A stretch of 64,000 nt of DNA from Actinomycetes bacterium (GCA_029778715.1 JAKOPT010000019.1:1-64000), one strand, 5' to 3'. Counted from the stretch's first letter, positions 21,075-30,589 are shown. Made by a program: numbers and translations. The notes: generated by a model from the letters alone, not told the origin.

Positions 21075-21132
21075 TTCCGTTCGCCCATTCCACCATCCCT
21101 GTCCAGCGACGGGTTGTGTTGGTGGGGTAACT
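21075..21132 (-). pseudogene. middle fragment of the IS-interrupted small secreted-protein gene
   Basis: Reads PTNTTRRWTGMVEWANG in frame with the flanking fragments. Confidence 0.65.
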
Positions 21133-22621
21133 GGCTCTTGGTACTTGGCCGGGCAGCCTGGGTCCGTGTCGTGACGTGAGTGAACCCGTGGTCTCGGTGA
21201 ATCATGGCTGTTGTCAAGGCAGTTCATGATCCAGGAGGCCACGGGCTGTGTTCCAGGGTACGCGTGTGTTCGTGTCGCGGGAAGCGACGGCGTTGTTGGG
21301 GATCGAAGGGCTGGCGGTGGTCAGCGTGGTGGATGTCGACGGGGTCCGCCAGGTGGATGTGGTCACCGACGATCCGACCGCTGCGGCCTGCCCGGACTGT
21401 GGCGTCATTTCCGAGGCGGTGAAGGGTCAGGTGGTCAGCTCACCGCGGGACCTGCCCTACGGGCCGGCATCGATCCGGTTGGTGTGGCACAAGCGGCGGT
21501 GGCGGTGCCGAGAGCCACTATGTGAACGGTCGTCGTTCACCGAGTCGATCCCGGCGATCCCGGCCCGGTCGCGGCTGACCAGCCGGCTACGGGCCGAGTG
21601 TGGTGAGGGGATCGCCGAGCGGTTCACGTGCGTGGCCGCGGGCGCCGTCCACTACGGGCTGTCCTGGCGGACCGCGCACGCCGCCTACGTCCGCCACGTC
21701 GCTGCGACACTGGCGGCACCGTTGCCGCCGGTCACCGTGCTCGGGATCGATGAGATCCGTCGCGGGAAGATCCGCTGGGTCAAGGATCCGGACACTGGTC
21801 GGTGGGTCAAGGCCACCGACCGGTGGTTGACTGGGCTGATCGACGCCGCCGGGGACGGCGGGCTACTCGCACACGTCGAGGGCCGTGCCGCCCCAGCGAT
21901 CGTGGAATGGGTTGAGGCCCAATCAGATTCATGGCGTACCGGGATCCGGTACGTATGCATGGACCTATCCGCCTCGTACGCCAAAGCGATCCGCCTGGCC
22001 CTGCCGGGCGCGGTGCTGGTCGCTGACCGGTTCCACCTGGTCCGCCTAGCCAACGACATGCTCACTCAGGTCCGCCAGCAAGCCACCCGGACCGGCCGCG
22101 GCCGACGAGGCCGCCGGCGTGACCCGGAATGGGCCAACCGTCGGCGACTGCTCACCGCCCACGAACGGCTCACCGAGACCGGGTTCGCCACGATGTGGAA
22201 CTCCCTCATGGATCAAGGGGACCTCGGTGTCGATGTGCTGTACGCCTACACCGTCAAAGAACTCCTACGCGACCTGCTGGCCCTGGCCCCCACCCCCGGC
22301 ACCTCGGTACCCAACCACAGCGAGATCTCCCACCGGCTGTGGAAGTTCAACAGCCAGGCTGCCGCCTGCGACATCCCCGCCGTGCACCGCCTCGCCGCGA
22401 CCATCCAGAACTGGTGGCCGGCCGTCGAAGCCGCCCTCACCACCGGCTACAGCAACGCCCGCAGCGAGGGCTACAACCGGCTGGCCAAACACCAAGGACG
22501 CAACGCCTTCGGCTTCCGCAACACCACCAACCAGACCCGCCGCATACGCTGGGCCTGCACCCGCCAACACCGGCGAGCCGCAGCCAACATCAGCGAGGTG
22601 CCCGCTCAAGTATGAAGAGCC
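21133..22621 (+). mobile_element. ISL3-family insertion sequence with 8-bp target duplication
   Basis: Terminal repeats GGCTCTTggTACTTGgcCGGG / GGCTCTTcaTACTTGagCGGG; flanked by gggtaact at 21125-21132 and 22622-22629. Confidence 0.92.
21248..22615 (+). CDS. ISL3 family transposase
   Basis: 455 aa; N-terminal zinc-finger-like CPDC...CREPLC; DDE domain GIDEIRRGKIRWV, VLVADRFHLVRL, SNARSEGYNRLAK. Confidence 0.92.
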   Translation: MFQGTRVFVSREATALLGIEGLAVVSVVDVDGVRQVDVVTDDPTAAACPDCGVISEAVKGQVVSSPRDLPYGPASIRLVWHKRRWRCREPLCERSSFTESIPAIPARSRLTSRLRAECGEGIAERFTCVAAGAVHYGLSWRTAHAAYVRHVAATLAAPLPPVTVLGIDEIRRGKIRWVKDPDTGRWVKATDRWLTGLIDAAGDGGLLAHVEGRAAPAIVEWVEAQSDSWRTGIRYVCMDLSASYAKAIRLALPGAVLVADRFHLVRLANDMLTQVRQQATRTGRGRRGRRRDPEWANRRRLLTAHERLTETGFATMWNSLMDQGDLGVDVLYAYTVKELLRDLLALAPTPGTSVPNHSEISHRLWKFNSQAAACDIPAVHRLAATIQNWWPAVEAALTTGYSNARSEGYNRLAKHQGRNAFGFRNTTNQTRRIRWACTRQHRRAAANISEVPAQV

Positions 22622-22785
22622 GGGTAACTGTAGTAGTTGACTCCTCCCGCTGAGTATGAAAAGCCGCCGCCACTGCCAGTGCAAGACTTGGAACTCGTTG
22701 CGGCCGCCATGGCGACCCCGGTCCCAGTCGTAACCGCTAGTGCAGCAGCGAATACCAAAGCGGCTGCCCGTTTGCCCATGGTCAT
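22622..22785 (-). pseudogene. 5' fragment of a small secreted protein (signal peptide), interrupted by two IS elements
   Basis: RBS cgggaggt upstream of ATG 22785; MTMGKRAAALVFAAALAVTTGTGVAMAAATSSKSCTGSGGGFSYSAGGVNYYSYP. Confidence 0.7.
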
Positions 22786-22912
22786 GAGAGACCTCCCGCC
22801 GAGTCAAACCCTACGTGCAAGTAGTGCAAGAGTGCTGGCTCCGTACCGGTTGCGATAAGGTCTCCGGCAGATTCGTCTCAGATCTTTCGGTCTCAACCTC
22901 CTAGGCAAGTAG

Positions 22913-24009
22913 GTGATCTGTTCGATGAGGACCTTTGGGCAGATCCGTGTCCAATGGTTGGCGGCTATCTTCATGGTCATCGCCGCCGCGTCTGCGGTGC
23001 TCTATTGGGCGTCGAGTCGTGAAGATGCCACGACGAGCCGGGTGCACTTCGACGAGACCTGGATCGCCGCGACACCGCGGCTCTATGCCGCCGACGACTC
23101 CGGGGCAGTGACCACGACGCAGGGGGGATTGCGGGGGATCAGAAGGGACGGGGCGCTTGCCTGGGTCATGAGCGGGAGCGAACTCGGCCAACCACCCCGA
23201 TCTGTGCAGGAGGCTGCCCGCGCCTGGTGACCAGCGGGAACTTCGAGGATTTCTTCACCGCTGACCCGGTGCCACGGCTGTGGGGCGACGCGGTCATCCC
23301 GGACGCCTGGCGGCAGCAGACCGCCGGCATGAACGTCATCCTGGCCGCGGATGACACGGCGGCCCTGAGGGTCGTCTCCGATGCGCAGGGGTCCACCTGG
23401 GCGGAATCGTGGCATCACGACACGGTCACTCGCTATCCCTTTCCCGTTGGAGCGCCAGGATGGGGGATGGAGACCAGCGATGGTCGCGCGGGAGTGCTCA
23501 CCTCGATGGGTGCCACGGCCGATGGCTCGATCCCGTTGACTTTCGCCTGGCGCACAGCCGAGGGTTGGCACCTCGAAGCCACTCACGCCAGGCGCGCCTG
23601 TTTGTCCTCCGACGGCAGTCGTCGCGTGGCCGATGACCACCTGGTCGTCGACGGAAATGCCGTGCCGTTGCCACCGAATCTAGGCCCTCAGTGTCAATTC
23701 GCCCGCACCGGAATCCTCTTCGGGGACCGCGGTCAACCGGCGGGGACCTATACATTCGTCGGCTTCGATGGATCGGTGCGCTGGACGCGACCGTCGCCAC
23801 CGTATTCGTGGTGGACGACAAGTGAGATCCGCGACACGATTGCCTATTCGACGGTGACGAAGGAGGCGGCATACGTGGAGGAGTTCGATGCCAACGGACA
23901 CCGTCTGCGCACTATTCAGGGAGCAGCCTCCTCGCTATACACCCCTACGGGACTGCTGGTAACGGTCGACCGAAACGCCGTCGTGACTTGGCAACCCGCG
24001 GTCCCGTGA
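22913..24009 (+). pseudogene. membrane-anchored extracellular protein of unknown function, split by a frameshift near 23.2 kb
   Basis: ORF 22913-23230 has one N-terminal TM; ORF 23227-24009 continues in another frame, open upstream as ...TPICAGGCPRLVTSGNFEDFF. Confidence 0.6.
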
Positions 24010-24740
24010 GCGCCGGAATGCTCGTCGTCCAAGACCTCGTGGTCCGACGAAGCGAGCACTTCACACTCGGGCCCACGAGCCTCACGCTCGGCGGCGGCGA
24101 GATTCTCGGGCTGGTCGGGGCCAACGGGTCGGGGAAGACCACCTTGATGCGTGCCGTCCTCTCGGCGCTGCGGCCGACCTCCGGCTCGATGACCTGGATG
24201 GGGCATGCCGTCCGCGCTGGTACCCCGACCCCGGGCGTGGTGGGTCTGATCGAGGAACCCAAACTCCTTCCAGGCCTGGATGGCATCCGTAATCTCCACG
24301 TCGCCTTTCCGCAGCGCGCCCTAGACGACGCCACGTGTCTTGACGTCCTGACCCGCGTCGGGCTGGAGGAAGCGGCGATCGCGCGGGTACCAGCACGACG
24401 CTACAGCCAGGGGATGCGCCAACGTCTGGGGCTGGCCCGGGTGCTGCTCGCCGATGCTGGGCTGCTCGTGTTGGACGAGCCCACCAACGGGCTTGACCCC
24501 TTGGGTGTGCGGTGGCTGCGCACGCTCTTGACCGAGCAGCGTGAGGCTGGCGTTGCCATCATCGTGTCGAGCCACATGCTCTATGAGATTCACCAGGTCG
24601 CCACACGCTTTCTCATGCTCGATCATGGCCGCTCCCTGGGCGAGGGACCCATCGAGGCCCTTGGTGAAGCGCGCACCCTGGAGGACGTCTACTTCTCGAT
24701 TGTCGACACGCACATCTCGGACCAAGGACCCCGCTCGTGA
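24006..24740 (+). CDS. ABC transporter ATP-binding protein
   Basis: Walker A GANGSGKTT, signature YSQGMRQRLGLARVLL, Walker B LLVLDEPTNGLD. Confidence 0.9.
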   Translation: MSAGMLVVQDLVVRRSEHFTLGPTSLTLGGGEILGLVGANGSGKTTLMRAVLSALRPTSGSMTWMGHAVRAGTPTPGVVGLIEEPKLLPGLDGIRNLHVAFPQRALDDATCLDVLTRVGLEEAAIARVPARRYSQGMRQRLGLARVLLADAGLLVLDEPTNGLDPLGVRWLRTLLTEQREAGVAIIVSSHMLYEIHQVATRFLMLDHGRSLGEGPIEALGEARTLEDVYFSIVDTHISDQGPRS

Positions 24741-25918
24741 AGGCGTCGAGTGGGGCATCCCTGGGCTGGATTCTCATCAAAGATCGAGTGGTCTGGGGGG
24801 CAGGAGCCCTCGTGGTTCTTGCCGCGGTGGGCTTGGGACTGACAAGCCACCCGGATGTCGGCCGGGCCCTCGAACGAGCCGCCGCGGTGGCCCTTTTCGT
24901 GGTAACGCTTGGGGCGGGACTGGCCACCGCCTCGGTGTGGGGCACCATCGCCGATGCCGATCTGGAAGGCACGATCCATGACTGCGGTTCGTCGCCGAGG
25001 TGGGCGCGCGTGCGGATTTGGCTCATGCTCCAGGCCGGAGCAGGTGCCGCCTCAGTCCTGCTGCTCGCAGTCGCGGCGGGGGCAGCCCTGCTTGCCCCTC
25101 AGCCCGACGAGGCCGGATCGGTGGGCAGCGGTCGCACCACGCTGTGGTTGTTGTTAGCCCTGCCGTCGACCGTCGCGGTCGCCACGGTTGTCTCATGGGG
25201 TCGCACGCGCACCCAGGCCCTGGTGCGCACGATGGCGATCGTCGTCATCCCCCTGGTGGCCTTCTTCGGACCCCGCGCGTCGACTCGATCGCTCCTCGTC
25301 GCGTTGTCACCAACAACCGCTCCTACGGTGCTCGTCGCTCCCTCTCAGTACCCGGTCGGCGCCGTGGTCATCGCGAGCGTGTCCACAACGCTCGCGTGGA
25401 TCGGCGTGGTCGTCGTCCTCATGGGTCCCTCGCGGGCATCTACGCAGGTCACGTCACTGTCTGCCCGGGCATCGTGGCGGGGCCGATTGTGGACACGACC
25501 CCGTATGCCGCGTTGGCCAGTGCTGGTGTGCGTCCTCGTCTTGCTTCTCGGGTCGTTCCTTCCCGCGCTCGGGGAGCAGATTCCCTACCAGCGACGTTAC
25601 GCCGCATCGGTCCAGCAAGCGCGGCACGCTGGCCCCGATGATGCGCTGCGGACCTACCTCACGGCATACGGTCAAGGGCGGCTCGAGACCGCGGCCCTGT
25701 GGGCAGCCCACGGGGAGGTTCACGCCCCGCTGGCGGAAATACCGACGCCGTCCGTGCCCGTCGTGGCCAATGCGCCGATGACCGTGGTGCGCTCGGAGAG
25801 CATCACAGACGCGACGGTCGCGATCCAGGCCCGGGGCAAGGAGTTCTATGGGTGCCTCGTGCGCAACGCACAACAGTGGCTGGTGACGCGGGTGTCGACG
25901 AAGGAGTCGTGTGATTGA
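24737..25918 (+). CDS. ABC transporter-associated multi-TM membrane protein
   Basis: 4-bp overlap with the ATPase; several hydrophobic segments. Confidence 0.7.
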   Translation: MKASSGASLGWILIKDRVVWGAGALVVLAAVGLGLTSHPDVGRALERAAAVALFVVTLGAGLATASVWGTIADADLEGTIHDCGSSPRWARVRIWLMLQAGAGAASVLLLAVAAGAALLAPQPDEAGSVGSGRTTLWLLLALPSTVAVATVVSWGRTRTQALVRTMAIVVIPLVAFFGPRASTRSLLVALSPTTAPTVLVAPSQYPVGAVVIASVSTTLAWIGVVVVLMGPSRASTQVTSLSARASWRGRLWTRPRMPRWPVLVCVLVLLLGSFLPALGEQIPYQRRYAASVQQARHAGPDDALRTYLTAYGQGRLETAALWAAHGEVHAPLAEIPTPSVPVVANAPMTVVRSESITDATVAIQARGKEFYGCLVRNAQQWLVTRVSTKESCD

Positions 25919-26708
25919 GTCGACGCGGGTGGCTCGTGCCGAGATCCGGGCGCGACTGGGTCGACCCGCGCTCACCGTTGGCTTTCTGCTGGCCAGCGCG
26001 GTCGCTCTGCTCGAAACCTTGACGCCGGTCTATGTCAATGGGGATCCAGTCAGCCGGGGCTGGTGGGGCGCGGTCTACGGAGGGTCCACGGGGCTGGCCG
26101 GTGCCCTCCTTGTGACGTGCGCTGTGCTTATCGGGTTGCTGGGCGGCGATCTGGATCGCGGATTCCTAACCGAGCGTGTGGCTCTGGGCGCCGATCCGCG
26201 TGCCGTGGTCCTCGGGCAGGGCTTGGCCGCGATGGCGATGGGCTGTGCGACCTGGGGTTTGGCCGTGGTCGTTACGGCAGGGGCGGCGTTGGCCGATCTG
26301 GGAGGCCGACTCCTGATCGGGCGCCCGGCGGCGGTACCCGCGCCCCCGGCTGCCGTGCTTGCGTCCGCGGCAGTCGCTCCGGCGGTGCTGGTGGTGGTTG
26401 CCGCCCTTCTCTGGTCGCTGGTACTGGCGAGCGGCTCTGGTCGACGTGCCCTGGTTTGGTTGGCAGGAAGCGTCGGCACCTTCCTCGTCCTGTTGGTTGC
26501 GGGCGGGCCCTGGTGGTCGCGCCTCCTCGTTTTCCACCCGCTCGCCGGAGCATGGCGGGGGTTGAGTGCGCTCCCCTGGGGCGCCACCTTGCCCGGGGCA
26601 GTACACGAGCCACCCTTGCCCTACGGGGTGAGCGCGGGGGTGTGGACGCTGGTCCTCGCGGGTGCGGCATACCGACAGTGGCGACGCGGCTGGATCGGCT
26701 CCGCCTAG
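25911..26708 (+). CDS. ABC-2-type-like membrane protein
   Basis: Overlaps the preceding ORF; about 6 hydrophobic segments. Confidence 0.65.
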   Translation: MIESTRVARAEIRARLGRPALTVGFLLASAVALLETLTPVYVNGDPVSRGWWGAVYGGSTGLAGALLVTCAVLIGLLGGDLDRGFLTERVALGADPRAVVLGQGLAAMAMGCATWGLAVVVTAGAALADLGGRLLIGRPAAVPAPPAAVLASAAVAPAVLVVVAALLWSLVLASGSGRRALVWLAGSVGTFLVLLVAGGPWWSRLLVFHPLAGAWRGLSALPWGATLPGAVHEPPLPYGVSAGVWTLVLAGAAYRQWRRGWIGSA

Positions 26709-26753
26709 CAAGGTCCCGACCAGCCGAGAGCCCCGCGGGCTAGGGTGGGCGCT

Positions 26754-27200
26754 ATGGCGCTGAACACCGACTTCGTGGGGCGCACCTACCCGCCCTCCGG
26801 TCCGTATGCCGTGACCGCCGCCGACATTGCCGCCTTCGCCGCGGCCGTGGGGGCCACGGATCCGGTCCACACCGACCTCGAGACGGCCCGCAAGGCCGGG
26901 TACGCCGATGTCGTCGCCCCGCCGACGTTCCTCGTGCGCTTCGAGCAGGACAGCACCCGGGCCTACGTCGCCGACCCCGAGGCCGGCGTCGACTACGCCC
27001 GGGTCGTTCACGGCGAGCAGTCGTTCACCCACCACCGCCCGGTCGTCGCCGGCGACCAGGTCACCGCGACGACGACTGTCGAGCAGATCCGGCAGGCCGG
27101 CGGGCACGCCATGGTCACCGTCCGCACCGAACTCGCCGACGCCGCGGGTGCGCCGGTCTGCACCGCGCGCTCGACCATCGTCGTGCGGGGAGGGGAGTGA
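26754..27200 (+). CDS. MaoC-like dehydratase N-terminal-domain protein (HadA-like)
   Basis: MALNTDFVGRTYPPSGPYAVTAADIAAFAAAVG hot-dog fold; paired with the next MaoC gene. Confidence 0.82.
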   Translation: MALNTDFVGRTYPPSGPYAVTAADIAAFAAAVGATDPVHTDLETARKAGYADVVAPPTFLVRFEQDSTRAYVADPEAGVDYARVVHGEQSFTHHRPVVAGDQVTATTTVEQIRQAGGHAMVTVRTELADAAGAPVCTARSTIVVRGGE

Positions 27201-27202
27201 GC

Positions 27203-27625
27203 ATGAGCGCACTCAGCTTCGACTCGGTCGCCGTCGGTGACGTCGTCGGCCCGGAAATCGTGCCCGTCACCCGGGCCACGTTGGTGGCGTATGCCGCGGC
27301 CTCCGGTGACCAGAACCCCATCCACCAGGACGAGGCCTTCGCCCGCTCGGTCGGTCTGCCCGACGTCATCGCCCACGGCATGTGGACCATGGGCGCCTCC
27401 TCGTCGGTCGTCGCCCGGTGGGCCGGCGACGCGGGCCGGGTGGTCGCCTTCGGCACCCGATTCACTAAGCCGGTCGTCGTCCCGGTCGAGGGCGCCCAGA
27501 TCGAGGTCTCGGCCACGGTCAAGGCCCTCGACCCCGACACCCGGCGCGCCACCCTCGACGTGACGACGAGCGCCGGCCCCGACAAGGTGCTCGGGCGTTG
27601 CCAGGCCGTCGTCCACCTCGCTTGA
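27203..27625 (+). CDS. MaoC family dehydratase (HadB-like)
   Basis: YAAASGDQNPIHQDEAFARSVGLPDVIAHGMWTMG. Confidence 0.85.
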   Translation: MSALSFDSVAVGDVVGPEIVPVTRATLVAYAAASGDQNPIHQDEAFARSVGLPDVIAHGMWTMGASSSVVARWAGDAGRVVAFGTRFTKPVVVPVEGAQIEVSATVKALDPDTRRATLDVTTSAGPDKVLGRCQAVVHLA

Positions 27626-28695
27626 TGGAGGAGCGCGCCGACGTCCCGCTCGCCGGGCTGACCACGATGCGGGTCGGTGGCCCGGCGGCCCGGCTGGTCA
27701 CCGTGACGACAACCGACGACCTCGTCGACGCCATCCGCGAGGTCGACGACGCCGACGAGCCGCTCCTCGTCCTCTCCGGCGGGTCGAACGTGCTCGTCGC
27801 CGACGAAGGGTTCCCGGGCACGGTCGTCCAGGTAGCCACCTCGGGCGTGCGGGTCGAGTCGGCCGATGCGTGCAGCGGGGCGTTCGTCACCGTCGCGGCG
27901 GGGGAGTCCTGGGACGGTTTCGTCGCCCGGGCGGTCGCGGAAGGCTGGGTCGGGGTGGAGGCGCTCAGCGGCATACCGGGCCTGACGGGCGCCACCCCGA
28001 TCCAGAACGTCGGCGCCTACGGCCAGGAGGTGGCCCAGACGATCGCGCGGGTGCGGGTCTGGGACCGCCGCGAGCAACGGGTCCAGACCTGGGCGGCGGC
28101 GGACTGCGGCTTCACCTATCGGCACTCGCGGTTCAAGGGCACCGATCGCTGGGTAGTGCTCGACGTGTCGTTCCAGTTGCGGCTGGCCGACCTCTCCGGG
28201 CCCATTGCGTATGCCGCGCTCGCCGCCGGTCTGAACGTGCCGGTCGGCGCGCGCGTGCCGCTGGCGGAAGCGCGTGACGCGGTGCTGGCGCAGCGGAGGG
28301 CCCGGGGCATGGTGCTCGACGCCGCCGACCACGACACCTGGAGTTGCGGCTCGTTCTTCACCAACCCGATCGTGTCGCAGGAGCAGTTCGCCGAGGTGGT
28401 GGCGCGAACGGCGCAGCGGTTGGGTCCCGACGTGCCGGTGGCGCACTGGGCGGATGCCTCAGGTGGGGTCAAGGTGAGCGCGGCCTGGCTCATCGAGCAC
28501 TCCGGGTTCGGCAAGGGGTACGGCGCTGCGGGCCCGGCGTCCCTGTCGACCAAACACACCCTGGCCCTGACCAACCGCGGCGGCGCCACCGCGGCGGACG
28601 TGCTCGCGCTGGCGCGCGAGGTCCGCGCCGGCGTGGCCGCCGCTTACGGGGTCACCCTGGTCAACGAACCGGTCCTTGTCGGCCTCACCCTGTAG
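27625..28695 (+). CDS. murB: UDP-N-acetylmuramate dehydrogenase
   Basis: LAGLTTMRVGGPAARLVTVTT, LVLSGGSNVLVADEGFPGTVV, GCGSFFTNP-type motif (CGSFFTNPIV). Confidence 0.92.
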   Translation: MEERADVPLAGLTTMRVGGPAARLVTVTTTDDLVDAIREVDDADEPLLVLSGGSNVLVADEGFPGTVVQVATSGVRVESADACSGAFVTVAAGESWDGFVARAVAEGWVGVEALSGIPGLTGATPIQNVGAYGQEVAQTIARVRVWDRREQRVQTWAAADCGFTYRHSRFKGTDRWVVLDVSFQLRLADLSGPIAYAALAAGLNVPVGARVPLAEARDAVLAQRRARGMVLDAADHDTWSCGSFFTNPIVSQEQFAEVVARTAQRLGPDVPVAHWADASGGVKVSAAWLIEHSGFGKGYGAAGPASLSTKHTLALTNRGGATAADVLALAREVRAGVAAAYGVTLVNEPVLVGLTL

Positions 28696-28795
28696 GCAGC
28701 GCCGGCGGCCGGTTGCGCGATCTGGCAGAAACGCGCAGGGGGTGCCAACGGATCGCATCGTGAGCCTTGCCAAACCCGCCCCTAGACTCGGCGAT

Positions 28796-29019
28796 ATGTC
28801 AGGGGAAACGCCGGCGCAGCGGCTGCTCCTTGCCTTGCACAGGCCGAGGCCGGGATCGCGATGAAGCGGGCTCAACTGCGCCGACAGCACCCGGACGAGA
28901 GCAATGACGACGTGCAGGCCCTGCTGGCCGCCTGGTTGAGGGACCGTCCCGACGCACCCCACGGTGACTACCCGGGTCAGCCGTCGGCTCGGGTGATTGG
29001 GCTCGCGGACTCGTCGTGA
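28796..29019 (+). pseudogene. small helical protein of a nucleotidyltransferase-associated pair, frameshifted
   Basis: MSGETPAQRLLLAL- then in another frame AQAEAGIAMKRAQLRRQHPDESNDDVQALLAAWLRDRPDAPHGDYPG. Confidence 0.55.
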
Positions 29020-29380
29020 TGAACCCCGTTGTCGAGGCGCTGGCTCGCACCGTCTCAGGCCTCACGGCCCTCAACGCACGGTGGGCCCTTGTCGGTGGGA
29101 TCGCGGTGTCGACCTGGGCCGACCCGCGGTTCACGCGTATGTCGACCTGTGCGTTGCGGTCGAGGATGACCAGCAAGCGGAGCAGGTGGTCGCGGCGATG
29201 CGGGCCCGTGACTACCGCATCGAGACGATCATCGAGCACGAGTGGGTCCAGCGCCTGGCCACCGTGCGCCTATCGCTACCCGCCCTCGGCGGTGTTGTGG
29301 TCGTCAACCCCCAACTCGGCCACCGCCCACCAGTCCCACGCTCTCGCCGAATGCCTCGGCCGCCGCCCTGAGAGACCGCT
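29019..29380 (+). pseudogene. nucleotidyltransferase-like (AbiEii/MNT-type) remnant, frameshifted
   Basis: ALNARWALVGGIAVSTWADPRFT in one frame; VDLCVAVEDDQQAEQVVAAMRARDYRIETIIEHEWVQRLATVRL in the next; no coherent C-terminus. Confidence 0.55.
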
Positions 29381-29551
29381 GGAATGCCCGCTCAGGATCA
29401 TCGCCGACGCCGAGGGCTTCCTGCACGTCTGCCGCCCCGTGCCGACGTGCTCGGCGGCGGCATGTTGCGCCCCTTTGACGAGCACGATTCCCGCTGCAAC
29501 AGCACCATCCCGCCAAGTAGCCCGGCCCTCTTGGGTGCGGCTGGAAGCGCC

Positions 29552-30589
29552 TCAGCTCGCCGGCGGGATGGCCAGCCAGGCGTCGATGCCGTCGTATGCC
29601 GCCCGCGCCACCTCCGTGGGGGCGCGTGCGGCGCGCACGCTCATCCGCGCCAACTCCGCCAGTTCGGCATCGGCGAACCCGTGGATCGCACGCGCGGCCA
29701 CGTACTGATCGACCAGCCGCGACCCGAAGATGAGCGGATCGTCGGCGCCCAGCGCGATCATCGCGCCCGCGGCATACAAGGTGCGGAGCGGCACGTCGCC
29801 GGGCGCGTCGAACACGCCCAAGGCGACGTTCGACCCGGGGCACACCTCCAGCGCGACCGCGTCCTCGACCACGGTCTCAAGCACACGGGGGTCCTCCACG
29901 GCACGCACCCCGTGCCCCAACCGGTCCGGGCGGATGGCCGCCACCGTCTCCTCGACAGCGGCCGGCCCCAACAGTTCGCCGGCATGGGGCGCCAACGCCA
30001 ACCCGGCCCGGCGCGCGATCGCAAAGGCCGGCGCGAACTCCTCGGTGACCCCTCGCCGCTCGTCGTTGGACAGCCCGAAGGCGACGACCGTGCCCGGGCC
30101 GGACCCGGCATACCGGGCCGCCAACCGGGCCAAGGTTCGCGCCTCCAACGGGTGCCGCATCCGGGAGGCGGCGACCATGATCGCGACCGAGGCCGCGCCC
30201 GGCGTGCGCGAGACCGCCGCGGCCTCATCGAGGATGATCTCCAACGCCGGGGTCAACCCGCCGACAAACGGCGCATAGGACGTCGGGTCGACCTGCAACT
30301 CCAACCACACCGACCCCTCGGCGCCGTCGGCAAGGGCCGCCTCCCGCACGATCCGGCGCAGGTCGGGCTCGCCACGCACACACGCCCGGGCCGCGTCGTA
30401 GGCCCGCTGGAACCGGAACCAGCCGCGTTCGTCCCCGGTGTCGAACCGCTGCCCCGCCTCGGTGAGATGGCTGGGAACTCGTATGCCGTGCCGCTGCGCC
30501 ATGTCGCGCACCGTCGCCGGGGCCATCGACCCGGTGAAGTGCAGGTGCAGATGGGCCTTGGGGAGCAGCCGCAGATCACGACCGGTCAT
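29552..30589 (-). CDS. add: adenosine deaminase
   Basis: LPKAHLHLHFTGSMAPATV, GLALAPHAGELLGP, RLGHGVRAVEDP, LGADDPLIFGS. Confidence 0.88.
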   Translation of the reverse strand: MTGRDLRLLPKAHLHLHFTGSMAPATVRDMAQRHGIRVPSHLTEAGQRFDTGDERGWFRFQRAYDAARACVRGEPDLRRIVREAALADGAEGSVWLELQVDPTSYAPFVGGLTPALEIILDEAAAVSRTPGAASVAIMVAASRMRHPLEARTLARLAARYAGSGPGTVVAFGLSNDERRGVTEEFAPAFAIARRAGLALAPHAGELLGPAAVEETVAAIRPDRLGHGVRAVEDPRVLETVVEDAVALEVCPGSNVALGVFDAPGDVPLRTLYAAGAMIALGADDPLIFGSRLVDQYVAARAIHGFADAELAELARMSVRAARAPTEVARAAYDGIDAWLAIPPAS

